A stretch of DNA of 64,000 bases, from NCBI GenBank assembly GCA_005885555.1, contig VAWN01000046.1, positions 1 through 64,000 on the forward strand. The letters run 5' to 3'. Below are positions 17,532 to 27,404 of this stretch, piece by piece. Every line of letters starts with the position of its first letter. Positions within the stretch are counted from its first letter, which is position 1. The notes beneath the pieces were generated by a model. The model ran no database searches. It was given only the letters and a program-made list of their open reading frames with translations, and was not told the origin of the DNA. The stretch comes from Actinomycetota bacterium. Its GTDB lineage: Bacteria; Actinomycetota; Actinomycetes; Mycobacteriales; Micromonosporaceae. The position numbers were made by a program, and so were the translations under genes.

Positions 17532-18065
17532 GTGGCGGGGGTGCTGCACGGGTTGCTGACGCTGGCGGCGTTGGTCGCGCTGCTCTGCGTACCATGCCTG
17601 CTCGCCATCGCCATCTTCGCCGACGTCGCGATCGACCGCACCGAACGCTCGATGAAGCAGGCCGCCACCCGGTGGCGTACCCGACGCGAGGCGGCCAGGC
17701 TCGAACGCAGCACCGGCATCGAACCGGCACACCGGCGCCTGCGCCGCCCGCAGATCCACCACCAGCCGCCCGCCGAGGAGGCACCCGCCGGCCCGCCGTT
17801 CGAGCAGGTGGCCGCCGACCTGCGGCGCCTGGCCCGGCAACGCGCCGAGGTCGCGCACCGGTCACCGGTGTGGTTCGCCGCGGTACACCGGGCCTATGAC
17901 GAGCGGCTGCGCATCGCCTGCCGGGAGCTGGAGATCCCCGAGCACCTCGACGCGCTGGAAGGCATCGACCTGGAGATCGAGCGGCTGCGGGTGGAGGGTC
18001 TGCTGGAGGCGGCCGGGCTGAGCCTCGCGGTCATCGACACCGACGGCCGGCAGGACACCCGGTGA
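17532..18065 (+). CDS. Membrane-anchored protein of unknown function (177 aa)
   Basis: One N-terminal transmembrane segment (LLTLAALVALLCVPCLLAIAIFADVAI), then a charged cytoplasmic region rich in Arg and Glu with heptad-like helices (FEQVAADLRRLARQRAEVAH; LEGIDLEIERLRVEGLLEAAG), probably coiled coil. The GTG start is fixed by TAGCGT 7 nt upstream. The stop overlaps the start of thpR by 4 bp, so the two are co-translated. I do not recognise a family. Confidence 0.75.
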   Translation: MAGVLHGLLTLAALVALLCVPCLLAIAIFADVAIDRTERSMKQAATRWRTRREAARLERSTGIEPAHRRLRRPQIHHQPPAEEAPAGPPFEQVAADLRRLARQRAEVAHRSPVWFAAVHRAYDERLRIACRELEIPEHLDALEGIDLEIERLRVEGLLEAAGLSLAVIDTDGRQDTR

Positions 18066-18604
18066 GGTTGTTCGTCGCCGTCGAACCACCGGCGGAGGCA
18101 CTCGATCATCTCGCGGCGTTCACGGCTGGCCTCGCCGTGGTCCGCACCGGTACCCGGGTGACCGCCCGCCACCTGTGGCACGTCACGCTCGCCTTTCTCG
18201 GCGAGGTACCGGAGGAGCGTGTGGCGGCCGCGGTGGCGGCGGTCGACGGTACCGTCGCCGGCCAGGACGCGCCGGCCCTGCAGATCAGCGGCGGCGGACG
18301 GTTCGGCCGCGGCCGGTTCACCATCATGTGGGCCGGCATCGACGGCGATCTGCGACCGCTGCGGCTGGCCCTGGCCAAGCAGCTGCGCAGGAGCCGGCTG
18401 CCGTACGACGACAAGCGGTTCCACCCGCACCTGACCGTGGCCCGGCCGGGGGATCGGCTGCCGCGCGAGGAGATCGAGTCCGACGTCGACGCGCTGAAGC
18501 GGTACCGGGGGCCACGCTGGACGGCCGACCGGCTCAAGCTGGTACGCAGCCATCTCGGGCCGAAGCCACGGTACGAGACCATGCACGAGGCCCGGGTGGG
18601 ATAA
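18062..18604 (+). CDS. thpR: RNA 2',3'-cyclic phosphodiesterase
   Basis: 2H phosphoesterase that opens 2',3'-cyclic phosphates at RNA ends (LigT/ThpR family). 180 aa, normal length. Both catalytic HxTx motifs are present: WHVTLAFLGEVP and FHPHLTVARPGD. The N-terminus RLFVAVEPP is typical. The GTG start overlaps the upstream gene (GTGA). It is followed by a strong hairpin shared with the convergent aldo/keto reductase. Confidence 0.95.
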   Translation: MRLFVAVEPPAEALDHLAAFTAGLAVVRTGTRVTARHLWHVTLAFLGEVPEERVAAAVAAVDGTVAGQDAPALQISGGGRFGRGRFTIMWAGIDGDLRPLRLALAKQLRRSRLPYDDKRFHPHLTVARPGDRLPREEIESDVDALKRYRGPRWTADRLKLVRSHLGPKPRYETMHEARVG

Positions 18605-18632
18605 GTGGGCCCGCACCCGCTGCGCGGGCGCG

Positions 18633-18659
18633 GGCCCGGGGCGCCGCCCGCCCCGGGCC
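18633..18659. terminator. Bidirectional terminator hairpin
   Basis: Perfect 11-bp GC stem (18633-18643 with 18649-18659), 5-nt loop, followed by TGTT. It lies between the convergent thpR and aldo/keto reductase genes. Confidence 0.7.
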
Positions 18660-18671
18660 GTGTTCGTGCGG

Positions 18672-19658
18672 TTACCAGGCCCAGGCTTCGGGGCCGGGAC
18701 CGCCGTTGCCGACCGGCGGGAACAGCTCGTCGATCCGGGCGAGCGTGGCGTCGTCCAGCGTGATCGGCAGCGCGTCGAGGGCGCCGTCGAGCTGCGCGAC
18801 GGTACGCGGGCCGATGATCGGCGCGGTCACGCCGGGCCGGGACAGCAGCCAGGCCAGCGCCACGTTGGCCGGGTCGTGCCCCAGTTCGGCGGCGAGCTTC
18901 TCGTACGCCTCGATGGTCTCCCGGTGCTCGGCGAGCCCTTCCTCCGAGCGACCCTCGCTCGACCGGGCGCCGGTACCCTCCCGCTGCTTGCGCAGCGCAC
19001 CGGACAGCAGCCCGCCGTGCAGCGGCGACCACGGGATGATGCCGATGCCGTGCTCGATCGCCGCCGGTACCACCTCCAGCTCCACGTACCGGGTGAGCAG
19101 GTTGTAGATGCACTGCTCGGAGACGAGTCCGAGGAAGTGCCGGGAGGCGGCGGTCGCCTGCGCCCGGGTCAGGTGCCAGCCGGCGAAGTTCGACGACCCG
19201 ACGTAGCGGACCTTGCCCTGCTGGACGAGCAGCTCCATGGCCTGCCAGATCTCGTCCCACGGGGTACCGCGGTCGACGTGGTGCATCTGGTACAGGTCGA
19301 TGACGTCGGTCTGCAGCCGGCGCAGCGACTCCTCGCAGGCGGTGACGATGTGCCGGGCGGACAGGCCGCTGCCGTTCGGCCAGTCGGCCATCTTGCCGTA
19401 CACCTTGGTCGCCAGGACCACCTTGTCGCGGCGGCCCCCGCCCTGCGCGAACCAGCGCCCGATGATCTGTTCGGTGACGCCCTCACCGAGCTTCCAGCCG
19501 TAGACGTTGGCGGTGTCGAAGAAGTTGATGCCCTGCTCAAGTGCCCGGTCCATGATGGCGAAGCTGTCCGGCTCGGTGGTCTTCGGCCCGAAGTTCATCG
19601 TGCCGAGACACAGGCGGCTCACCTTCAGACCGGTGCGACCCAGGTTCGTGTACTCCAT
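18672..19658 (-). CDS. Aldo/keto reductase
   Basis: NADPH-dependent oxidoreductase with a TIM-barrel fold, 328 aa. Catalytic tetrad residues are visible: Asp in FFDTANVYG, Tyr in the same motif, Lys in VVLATKVYG and His in LYQMHHVDRG. The C-terminal cofactor motif is APIIGPRTVAQLDGALDAL. The sequence resembles the general-stress YajO/YhdN group, but the substrate is not defined. ATG 19658 has CAGAGT 7 nt upstream, a near match to the leaderless box. Confidence 0.93.
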   Translation of the reverse strand: MEYTNLGRTGLKVSRLCLGTMNFGPKTTEPDSFAIMDRALEQGINFFDTANVYGWKLGEGVTEQIIGRWFAQGGGRRDKVVLATKVYGKMADWPNGSGLSARHIVTACEESLRRLQTDVIDLYQMHHVDRGTPWDEIWQAMELLVQQGKVRYVGSSNFAGWHLTRAQATAASRHFLGLVSEQCIYNLLTRYVELEVVPAAIEHGIGIIPWSPLHGGLLSGALRKQREGTGARSSEGRSEEGLAEHRETIEAYEKLAAELGHDPANVALAWLLSRPGVTAPIIGPRTVAQLDGALDALPITLDDATLARIDELFPPVGNGGPGPEAWAW

Positions 19659-19703
19659 GTCGGCAACTCTGCCACCTAGAGCGCACTCAAACGCAAATGC
19701 GGG

Positions 19704-20813
19704 TCAGCTGCTCTCGCGGGCCGCCGGGGCCGAGCCGAACAGCACGTCGTCCCAGCTCGGCAGCCGCTTGCGCGGCTTGTCGCCACCGGTCGGCTGCTCC
19801 GGCGCATTGGTGCGGGCCCGCGGTCGCAGGACAGCCAGCGACGGTACCGCCGGCACCTCCTTCGGTGCATCCGGGTCCTCGTCGAACGCGCCGCCCCCCA
19901 TGAGCGCGGCGGCGCCACCGGACACCGGCCGGGAGGTCGGGCGGGCCAGTTCCCCGGGGGCCGCCGGAGACTCGGGCGTGAGCGGCCGGTCGAGGCTGGC
20001 CATCAGGGCGTCGCGGCCGGCCCGGATCGGATCGGCGGTGCGCGCCGGCTCGGTGAGACCCCGCCCGGGACGGGACGGTTCGCGGCGCGGCGCGGGGTCG
20101 GCCGGCGGGCGCATCGGCTCGTGGCCGCCGCCGCGGGTCAGGTCGCCGCGGCCGTGCTCGGGGCGGGCGGGCGGGGCGAGGCCGCGGCCGGGGCGGTCGA
20201 CCACCGGCGGGTCCTGGCCGAGGATCGGCATCGGCCGCTCGGTGCACAGGTACTGCGCCATGTCGTCGTACGGCGTGACGTTCTGCCGGGTCTTGTCCAG
20301 CTCCCAGACGGCCTGGGCGGTCGCCTTGCCGCTCGGCCAGGTGGCGACGATCCGCCAGGTGCCGTCGTCGCGCCGGTATGCGTCCCACGCGATCTTCTCG
20401 GCATCCACGCCGTGCTGGCCGAGCCGGCTGTCCACGACATCGGCGAGGGTGCTGTTCTTCTCGGTGGAGCGCAGCTTGGTGCGCCGGGCGTGCTGGGCGA
20501 GCATGGCCCGTTCCTGCAGGACCGGGCCGGCGTAGCGCAGCACCCGGTCGACGGGTACGCCAGCGATGCGGGCGACGTCTTCGGCGGACTCGCCGGAACG
20601 GATGCGCGCCTGGATGTCGCGCGGCGACAGCGACGGCTCGGTGTCGGGCGCGGTCACCACCGCCGTGGCGGCCATCGTGGCGCCCGGCCGGTCGGGTCGT
20701 AGTGCGGCGTTGACCCGCTCGTCGATGGGCAGCGCCAGCAGCCGACCCACCTCATCGGCGAGCACGAAGGCGTGGCCGTCCTCGGAGAGGGCGACGAAGC
20801 GTACCGGCCGCAT
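19704..20813 (-). CDS. sepH: Cell division protein SepH
   Basis: Actinobacterial FtsZ regulator (DUF3071). 369 aa, cytoplasmic. The N-terminus MRPVRFVALSEDGHAFVLAD with GRLLALPIDERVNAAL is highly characteristic, followed by the helix-turn-helix region SPRDIQARIRSGESAEDVARIAGVPVDRVLRYAGPVLQER. A long Pro/Arg-rich, disordered linker leads to the short conserved C-terminal motif KRLPSWDDVLFGS. SepH stimulates FtsZ assembly through its HTH domain. GGAGGA just upstream of ATG 20813 fixes the start. serC lies upstream on the same strand, an arrangement also found in other actinobacteria. Confidence 0.93.
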   Translation of the reverse strand: MRPVRFVALSEDGHAFVLADEVGRLLALPIDERVNAALRPDRPGATMAATAVVTAPDTEPSLSPRDIQARIRSGESAEDVARIAGVPVDRVLRYAGPVLQERAMLAQHARRTKLRSTEKNSTLADVVDSRLGQHGVDAEKIAWDAYRRDDGTWRIVATWPSGKATAQAVWELDKTRQNVTPYDDMAQYLCTERPMPILGQDPPVVDRPGRGLAPPARPEHGRGDLTRGGGHEPMRPPADPAPRREPSRPGRGLTEPARTADPIRAGRDALMASLDRPLTPESPAAPGELARPTSRPVSGGAAALMGGGAFDEDPDAPKEVPAVPSLAVLRPRARTNAPEQPTGGDKPRKRLPSWDDVLFGSAPAARESS

Positions 20814-20902
20814 CGCGTTCCTCCGTCCCGTGCTCGCGAGGCAGTTCCCCGCCACGGTACGCGCGCGGACGGACAGACCGGCGCGCGGCGCGCCGAGAAA
20901 TG

Positions 20903-22084
<1,182 letters not shown>

Positions 22085-22140
22085 TCACGCGCCGTGTCTG
22101 CCAGCGTGTGCTTTGCGGCGCTCTGGTGCGCCCGCGAAGC

Positions 22141-23247
22141 TCACGCGCCGTGCGGTATCAGGTCCCAGCCGTCGACGTCGGCCGGCCTGCGCGGGCCGTG
22201 GCCGACGTACTTCGCCGCCGGTCGGACCAGCCGGCCCAGGCCCTTCTGTTCCATGATGTGCGCGCTCCACCCGGCCACCCGGGCGCAGGTGAACATCGAC
22301 GTGAACATGTGTGCCGGTACCTCGGCGAAGTCCAGGACCACCGCGGACCAGAACTCGACGTTGGTGGCCAGGACGCGGTCCGGCCGGCGGGTGTGCAGCT
22401 CCTCCAGCGCGGCCTTCTCCAGCGCCTCGGCCACCTCGAAGCGCGGCGCGCCCAGCTCGCGGGCGGTGCGGCGCAGTACCCGGGCGCGCGGGTCCTCGGC
22501 CCGGTAGACCCGGTGGCCGAAGCCCATCAGCCGCTCGCCGCGGTCGAGGACACTGCGGACGTACCCTTCGGCGTCGCCGGTGCGCTCGACCTCCTCCAGC
22601 ATGGTCAGCACCCGCGACGGCGCGCCGCCGTGCAGCGGCCCGGACAGCGCGCCGATCCCGGAGGAGATGCATGCGGCGGCGTCGGCGCCGGTCGAGGCGA
22701 CGATCCGGGCGGTGAACGTGGAGGCGTTCATGCCGTGCTCGGCGGCCGAGATGAAGTAGGCGTCGACGGCCTTGACGTGGCGCGGGTCGGGTTCGCCGCG
22801 CCAGCGCTTCATGAACCGCTCGACGATCGTGGCGGCCTTGTCGATCTCCTTCTGCGGTACCGCCGGCAGGCCCAGCCCGCGGGCGGACTGCGCGACGAAC
22901 GACAGCGCGGTGACCGAGACCCGGGCGAGGTCCTCGCGGGCCTGGTCGTCGGAGATGTCCAGCAGCTGCCCGAGACCCCAGTACGGCGCCAGCATGGCGA
23001 CCGCCGACTGCACGTCGACGCGGATGTCGCCGGAGTGCACCGGTACCGGGAACGGCTCGGCCGGCGGCAGGCCCGGCCCGAACTTGCCGTCGACCAGCAG
23101 CGCCCACACGTTGCCGAACGACACCTTGCCGATCAGATCCTCGATGTCGACGCCGCGATAGCGCAGTGCGCCGCCTTCCCGGTCGGGTTCGGCGATCTCC
23201 GTCTCGAAGGCGATCACGCCTTCCAGCCCGGGTTTGAATTCGGACAT
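22141..23247 (-). CDS. citA: Citrate synthase, short type (CitA-like)
   Basis: Condenses oxaloacetate and acetyl-CoA to citrate. 368 aa, shorter than the 430-aa GltA class and like mycobacterial CitA. Catalytic residues are visible: His in FISAAEHGMNASTFTAR, His in LMGFGHRVYRAEDPRA, Asp in AVVLDFAEVP. The substrate motif SGIGALSGPLHGGAP is present. AGGAGAA lies 6 nt before the ATG. The leader contains a 7-bp hairpin (23329-23349) and a TAAAAAT -10-like box (23394-23400, minus strand). It is divergent from pdxH. It may be the main citrate synthase or a second isoenzyme. Confidence 0.94.
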   Translation of the reverse strand: MSEFKPGLEGVIAFETEIAEPDREGGALRYRGVDIEDLIGKVSFGNVWALLVDGKFGPGLPPAEPFPVPVHSGDIRVDVQSAVAMLAPYWGLGQLLDISDDQAREDLARVSVTALSFVAQSARGLGLPAVPQKEIDKAATIVERFMKRWRGEPDPRHVKAVDAYFISAAEHGMNASTFTARIVASTGADAAACISSGIGALSGPLHGGAPSRVLTMLEEVERTGDAEGYVRSVLDRGERLMGFGHRVYRAEDPRARVLRRTARELGAPRFEVAEALEKAALEELHTRRPDRVLATNVEFWSAVVLDFAEVPAHMFTSMFTCARVAGWSAHIMEQKGLGRLVRPAAKYVGHGPRRPADVDGWDLIPHGA

Positions 23248-23509
23248 CTGGTTCTCCTGGATCGTCAGGTCCTCGCGGACGGCATCCTCGTCGACCGGTC
23301 CGGCTCGGGTGCGGCCGCCGTCAGCTTTCCCGCCATCTTGCCTGGCGGGTAACTACGTGCGCGAGCGGCCCACCATGTGCTAACCGCGACATCATTTTTA
23401 CCGGCGCGGCGTCGCCACGGATAGACAATCGCGTGCGCGAATGTGTTTCGAGTGACAGTTCTTCGCGCAGAACAGCGTACGGGGATGGGGACCAGCAAGG
23501 ATGGGGAAC

Positions 23510-24157
23510 GTGACCGCCACCAGCCCTGACCTGCCGCAGATGCGGCGGGACTACGGTTCGGACGGGCTGTTCGAAGCCGATCTCGCTGAGGAATGGCCGA
23601 CGCAGTTCGGTCGCTGGCTGGCCGAGGCGGTCGCCGCCGGGCTCGCCGAGCCGAACGCCATGGTCCTGGCCACCGCCGACGCGGAGGGCCGGCCGAGCGC
23701 GCGCACCGTGCTGCTCAAGGGGTACGACGTGCGGGGCTTCGTGTTCTTCACCAACTACGAGTCGCGCAAGGGCGGGGAGCTGAACGCCAACCCGTACGCC
23801 AGCCTGGTCTTCCCGTGGTACCCGCTGCACCGGCAGGTGATCGTCGCCGGCCCGGTCGAGCGCACCTCGCGCGCGGAGACCGAGGACTATTTCGCGATCC
23901 GGCCGCGCGGTGCCCAGCTCGGCGCCTGGGCCAGCGCCCAGTCCGAGCGCATCCCCGACCGGGCCGCCCTGGAGCAGGCGTGGGCGGCGGCCGAGCGGCG
24001 GTTCCCCGGCGAGGTACCGGCACCGCCGCACTGGGGCGGGTACCGCCTCGCGCCGACCAGTGTGGAGTTCTGGCAGGGCCAGACCAGCCGGCTGCACGAC
24101 CGGCTGCGGTACCGGCTGGCCGGGCAGAGCTGGGTCGTCGAGCGCCTCAGCCCATGA
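23510..24157 (+). CDS. pdxH: Pyridoxamine/pyridoxine 5'-phosphate oxidase
   Basis: FMN-dependent oxidation of PNP/PMP to PLP. 215 aa from GTG 23510 (ATG 23501 gives 218). The family regions are clear: MRRDYGSDGLFEADL, SARTVLLKGYDVRGFVFFTNYESRKGGEL (FMN site), SLVFPWYPLHRQVIVAG and the C-terminal WQGQTSRLHDRLRYR...WVVERLSP. GTG 23510 is preferred because AAGGA (23497-23501) lies 8 nt upstream. PLP made here is the cofactor for SerC next door. The stop codon lies in the first unit of an 11-bp tandem repeat. Confidence 0.95.
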   Translation: MTATSPDLPQMRRDYGSDGLFEADLAEEWPTQFGRWLAEAVAAGLAEPNAMVLATADAEGRPSARTVLLKGYDVRGFVFFTNYESRKGGELNANPYASLVFPWYPLHRQVIVAGPVERTSRAETEDYFAIRPRGAQLGAWASAQSERIPDRAALEQAWAAAERRFPGEVPAPPHWGGYRLAPTSVEFWQGQTSRLHDRLRYRLAGQSWVVERLSP

Positions 24158-24186
24158 CGAGCCCGTGACGAGCCCGTGACGAGTTC
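24154..24186. repeat. 11-bp tandem triplet at the pdxH/MFS junction
   Basis: Three near-identical units, (A/G)TGACGAG followed by CCC, CCC and TTC. Each unit carries an ATG or GTG; because the unit is 11 bp the three potential starts are in three different frames. Only GTG 24176 opens the MFS gene. Confidence 0.75.
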
Positions 24187-25405
24187 GCTGCGGCGCCTCG
24201 CCATCGACGTCCGGCCGCTGCGCCATCCCGCGTACCGCCGCATCTTCATCGGCAACACCACGTCGTTCTTCGGCAGCCAGCTGACCGCCGTCGCGGTACC
24301 GGTGCAGATGTACCTGCTGACCCGGTCCAGCCTCTGGGTCGGGTACATCGGCGTCGCCGGGCTGGTGCCGCTGCTGGTCTTCGCGCTGTGGGGCGGCGCG
24401 CTGGCCGACGCGCTGGACCGGCGCCGGCTGCTGCTGACCAGCTCGCTGCTCACCTGGCTGAGCACCCTCGCGCTGCTCGGCCAGGCGGTGCTCGGGGTGC
24501 GCAGTCCGGTGCTGCTGCTGGTACTCGTGGCGGTGCAGTCGGCCGCGGTCGCGGTGACCATGCCGACCCGCAGCGCGGTGATTCCGCGGCTGGTACCGCT
24601 GGTCGAGGTACCGGCCGCGAACACGCTGAACTACACCGCCGGTACCGCCGCCGGGGTGCTCGGTCCGCTGGCCGCGGGCCTGGTCATCGGGTACGGCGTG
24701 GCGTGGGCGTACGGCATCGACGCGCTGACCTTCACCCTCGCGCTCTGGGCGGCGCTGCGGCTGCCCGCCCTGCCACCGGAGCACCTACCCGGCCGCAGCC
24801 GGCTGGCCGACGTGCTGTTCGGGCTGCGGTACCTCGTCAGCCGGCCGGTGCTGCTGCTGTCGTTCGGCATCGACATCGTGGCGATGGTGCTGGCCATGCC
24901 GCGGGCGCTGTTCCCGCAGGTGGCTGACGAGCGGTTCGGCGGCACCGGGGCGGTCGGCTGGCTGTACGCCTCGATCGCGCTCGGCTCGGTCGTGGCCGGG
25001 CTGACATCGGGCTGGATCGGCCGGGTACGCCGGCAGGGGCTGGCACTGGTCGCGGCGGTGGTGCTGTGGGGCCTCGCGGTCGCCGCGGCCGGGCTCGCCG
25101 ACACGCTGTGGGCCGCCGTCGCGCTGCTCGGCCTCGGCGGCGCGGCCGACCTGGTCAGCGCCGTCTACCGGCAGACGATCCTGCAGACCTACGCGCCGGA
25201 CCAGCTGCGTGGCCGGATGCAGGGCGTGTTCATCGCGGTGGTCACCGGCGGGCCGCGGCTGGGCGACCTGCGCGCCGGGGTCATGGTGGTGCCGTTCGGG
25301 CTGACCGGTTCCTGGGTCGGCGGCGGGCTGGCCTGCTCGGCGATCGCCCTGCTGCTCGCGCTCGCCTTCCCGGCGCTGCTGCGGTACCGCGTCGAGCCTG
25401 GATAG
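24176..25405 (+). CDS. MFS transporter (DHA3-like)
   Basis: 409-aa integral membrane protein with about 12 helices. The start LRHPAYRRIFIGNTTSFFGSQLTAVAVPVQMYLLT and the loop GALADALDRRRLLL are typical of enterobactin/macrolide exporter-like MFS proteins. The conserved RGRMQGVFIAVVTGGPRLGDLRAG motif is present. It starts at GTG 24176, 18 nt after the pdxH stop, without a ribosome-binding site, so it probably depends on coupled re-initiation from pdxH. The substrate is unknown. Confidence 0.9.
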   Translation: MTSSLRRLAIDVRPLRHPAYRRIFIGNTTSFFGSQLTAVAVPVQMYLLTRSSLWVGYIGVAGLVPLLVFALWGGALADALDRRRLLLTSSLLTWLSTLALLGQAVLGVRSPVLLLVLVAVQSAAVAVTMPTRSAVIPRLVPLVEVPAANTLNYTAGTAAGVLGPLAAGLVIGYGVAWAYGIDALTFTLALWAALRLPALPPEHLPGRSRLADVLFGLRYLVSRPVLLLSFGIDIVAMVLAMPRALFPQVADERFGGTGAVGWLYASIALGSVVAGLTSGWIGRVRRQGLALVAAVVLWGLAVAAAGLADTLWAAVALLGLGGAADLVSAVYRQTILQTYAPDQLRGRMQGVFIAVVTGGPRLGDLRAGVMVVPFGLTGSWVGGGLACSAIALLLALAFPALLRYRVEPG

Positions 25406-25408
25406 GGT
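25403..25408 (+). promoter_or_regulatory. Leaderless -10 box of the mutarotase gene
   Basis: TAGGGT, 7 nt before ATG 25416. Its first three bases are also the stop codon of the upstream MFS gene. Confidence 0.6.
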
Positions 25409-25415
25409 CGGCGGC

Positions 25416-26333
25416 ATGCAGCAGATCCCGCCGACCGGCGCGCAGTACGAGATCCGTTCCGGCGACCAGGCCGCCGTCGTGGTCGAGGTGGGTGGCGGCC
25501 TGCGGACCTACACGGTGGCCGGGCAGGAGATCATCGACGGGTACCGGGAGCACGAGCTTCCCCCGGCGGCCGCCGGCCAGGTCCTCGCGCCGTGGCCGAA
25601 CCGGCTACGCGACGGCCGGTACCACTGGCACGGCGCGGACTACCAGCTCGCGCTCACCGAACCGGGGTACGGCAACGCCATCCACGGTCTCGTGCGCTGG
25701 CTGCCGTGGCAGGCGGTCGCGGTGCAGGAGAGCAGCGTGACGCTGGCCTGCCGGCTGGACCCGCACCCCGGGTACCCGTGGCGCCTGGAGCTGACCACCA
25801 CCTGGTCGCTCGCGCCGGAGGGACTGCGTGCCGAGCACACCGCGTCCAACCTCGCCGACTCGGTCGCGCCGTTCGGCCTGGGCGCGCATCCCTACGTCCG
25901 GCCGCCCGGGGTCGGCCTCGACGACGTGGTGCTGACGATCCCGGCCGAGCGGCGGCTGGTCGTCGACGGGCGCAAGCTGCCGCTGGCGGCGCCGATGGTG
26001 ACCGGTACCGAATGGGATTTCCGCGGCGGCCGGCGGATCGGTGCGGCGAGCCTGGACACGACGTTCGGCGAGGGCGGGTCCGGCGACGGTCCGGCGGTGA
26101 CGCTGTCCGCCCCGGACGGATCGCGCCGGGTGTCGGTCTGGGCCGACGGCGCGTTCGGCTGGTGGCAGGTGTTCACCGGCGACCCGCTCGGGCCGCCGCG
26201 CGGGCGGCGCGCCCTCGCGGTGGAGCCGATGACCTGCCCGCCGGACGCCTGGCGGTCCGGCCACGACGTGGTCGCCCTCGAACCGGGCGGTACCTGGCGC
26301 GGGTCCTGGGGCATCAGGCCGGAGCTCGGCTGA
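25416..26333 (+). CDS. Aldose 1-epimerase (galactose mutarotase family)
   Basis: Interconverts alpha and beta anomers of aldoses. 305 aa, beta-sandwich fold, cytoplasmic (no signal peptide). Active-site residues by motif are His in GNAIHGLVRW, His in FGLGAHPYVR and Glu in LAVEPMTCPPDAW. The N-terminus has the usual GGGLRTYTV and VLAPWPNRLRDGRY. The start is fixed by TAGGGT 7 nt upstream. The stop overlaps the next start (TGATG). Confidence 0.93.
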   Translation: MQQIPPTGAQYEIRSGDQAAVVVEVGGGLRTYTVAGQEIIDGYREHELPPAAAGQVLAPWPNRLRDGRYHWHGADYQLALTEPGYGNAIHGLVRWLPWQAVAVQESSVTLACRLDPHPGYPWRLELTTTWSLAPEGLRAEHTASNLADSVAPFGLGAHPYVRPPGVGLDDVVLTIPAERRLVVDGRKLPLAAPMVTGTEWDFRGGRRIGAASLDTTFGEGGSGDGPAVTLSAPDGSRRVSVWADGAFGWWQVFTGDPLGPPRGRRALAVEPMTCPPDAWRSGHDVVALEPGGTWRGSWGIRPELG

Positions 26334-27040
26334 TGGAATTTGGCGACGTGGTGCGGCGCCGGCGGATGGTCCGCAACTTCGACCCGGACCGGCCGGTACC
26401 TGCACCGGTCGTGGACGGGCTGCTCGACCTCGCGATCCGGGCGCCGTCGGCCGGGTTCTCCCAGGGCTGGGGGTTCCTCGTGCTGTCCTCGCGGGAGGAC
26501 CGGGCCCGGTTCTGGGCGGCGACCGCGCCGGCCGACGCGGTGCCCAGCGGCTGGCTGGCCGGCATGATGCGCGCGCCGCTGCTCGTGGTACCGCATGCCA
26601 GCCGGGACGCCTACCTCGACCGGTACGCCGAGCCGGACAAGGGCTGGACAGACCGGGACGAGGCGCGCTGGCCGGTGCCGTACTGGTACGTCGACGCCGG
26701 GTTCGCCAGCCTGCTGATGCTGCTCGGCGCGGTGGACGCGGGGCTCGGTGCCTGCTTCTTCGGCATCCCGCCGGAGGCGACGGCAACCTACCGTGAGGCG
26801 TTCGGCGTGCCTGATGCGTACACCCCGATCGGCGCGATCGCCGTCGGGTACCCGGCGCCGGACCGCCGGTCGCCGTCGCTGCGCCGGGGCCGGCGCCCGG
26901 CCACCGAGGTGGCCCACTGGGGGCGGTGGGGCACATCGAGCGGGAGCGGCGCGGCGCCGTCTGGACTGAGGAGCGCAGCGACGAGGGAAGACGGCGCGTC
27001 TGAGCGCCGCGAAGCGAGCGAACCGGACAGGAGACCGTGA
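26333..27040 (+). CDS. Nitroreductase family protein with a repeat-derived tail
   Basis: FMN-dependent NAD(P)H oxidoreductase, 235 aa. The N-terminus MEFGDVVRRRRMVRNFDPDRPV and LAIRAPSAGFSQGWGFLVL are the FMN-binding signatures. GFASLLMLLGAVDAGLGACFFGIP is the dimer/FMN loop and IGAIAVGYPAPDRRSPSLRRGRRP the usual end. After that, about 35 residues (GTSSGSGAAPSGLRSAATREDGASERREASEPDRRP) are not family-like. They are translated through a 38-bp dispersed repeat, so the original stop appears to have been lost or displaced. TGATG overlap with the mutarotase gene. Confidence 0.9.
   Translation: MEFGDVVRRRRMVRNFDPDRPVPAPVVDGLLDLAIRAPSAGFSQGWGFLVLSSREDRARFWAATAPADAVPSGWLAGMMRAPLLVVPHASRDAYLDRYAEPDKGWTDRDEARWPVPYWYVDAGFASLLMLLGAVDAGLGACFFGIPPEATATYREAFGVPDAYTPIGAIAVGYPAPDRRSPSLRRGRRPATEVAHWGRWGTSSGSGAAPSGLRSAATREDGASERREASEPDRRP
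26983..27020. repeat. 38-bp dispersed repeat, copy 2
   Basis: Identical to 9430-9467. Here the nitroreductase frame runs through it and ends 20 bp beyond. Confidence 0.8.
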
Positions 27041-27107
27041 GCGTCGCCTCCGGTCGCTACGCTGGGCGGCGGACCAGCGCGGTCGAGGGGGAAGGGGAGC
27101 GACGGGC

Positions 27108-27404
27108 GTGATCTTCAAAGCGGTCCGGGACGGTACGCCCTACCCAGACCATGGCCTGACGATGAAGGAGTGGGCGGAGATCCCGCCCCGCCCGGTGCGG
27201 CTGGACCAGCTCACCACGACCAAGCGGGAGTTGGCCCTGGACCGCCTGCTCGCCGAGGACTCGACGTTCTACGGCGACCTGTTTCCGCACGTCGTGCAGT
27301 GGGAGGGCGGGCTGTACCTGGAGGACGGCCTGCACCGTGCGCTGCGCGCCGCGCTGCAGCAACGCACCTCGATCCACGCCCGCGTACTAGCGTTGCCACG
27401 GTGA
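27108..27404 (+). CDS. Conserved small actinobacterial protein (98 aa)
   Basis: Soluble 98-aa protein (MIFKAVRDGTPYPDHGLTMKEWAEIPPRPVRLDQL...). The second half, STFYGDLFPHVVQWEGGLYLEDGLHRALRAALQQRT, faintly resembles the ParB/sulfiredoxin-like 'DGxHR' loop. The family is recognisable in actinobacteria as a conserved hypothetical, but no function is known to me. GTG 27108 has GAAGGGGAG 8-9 nt upstream. The stop overlaps the acyl-CoA dehydrogenase start by 4 bp (GTGA). Confidence 0.75.
   Translation: MIFKAVRDGTPYPDHGLTMKEWAEIPPRPVRLDQLTTTKRELALDRLLAEDSTFYGDLFPHVVQWEGGLYLEDGLHRALRAALQQRTSIHARVLALPR
27388..27393 (+). promoter_or_regulatory. Leaderless -10 box inside the upstream gene
   Basis: TAGCGT, 7 nt before GTG 27401. 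It lies in the last codons of the 98-aa gene, giving the dehydrogenase its own start as well as coupling. Confidence 0.5.
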
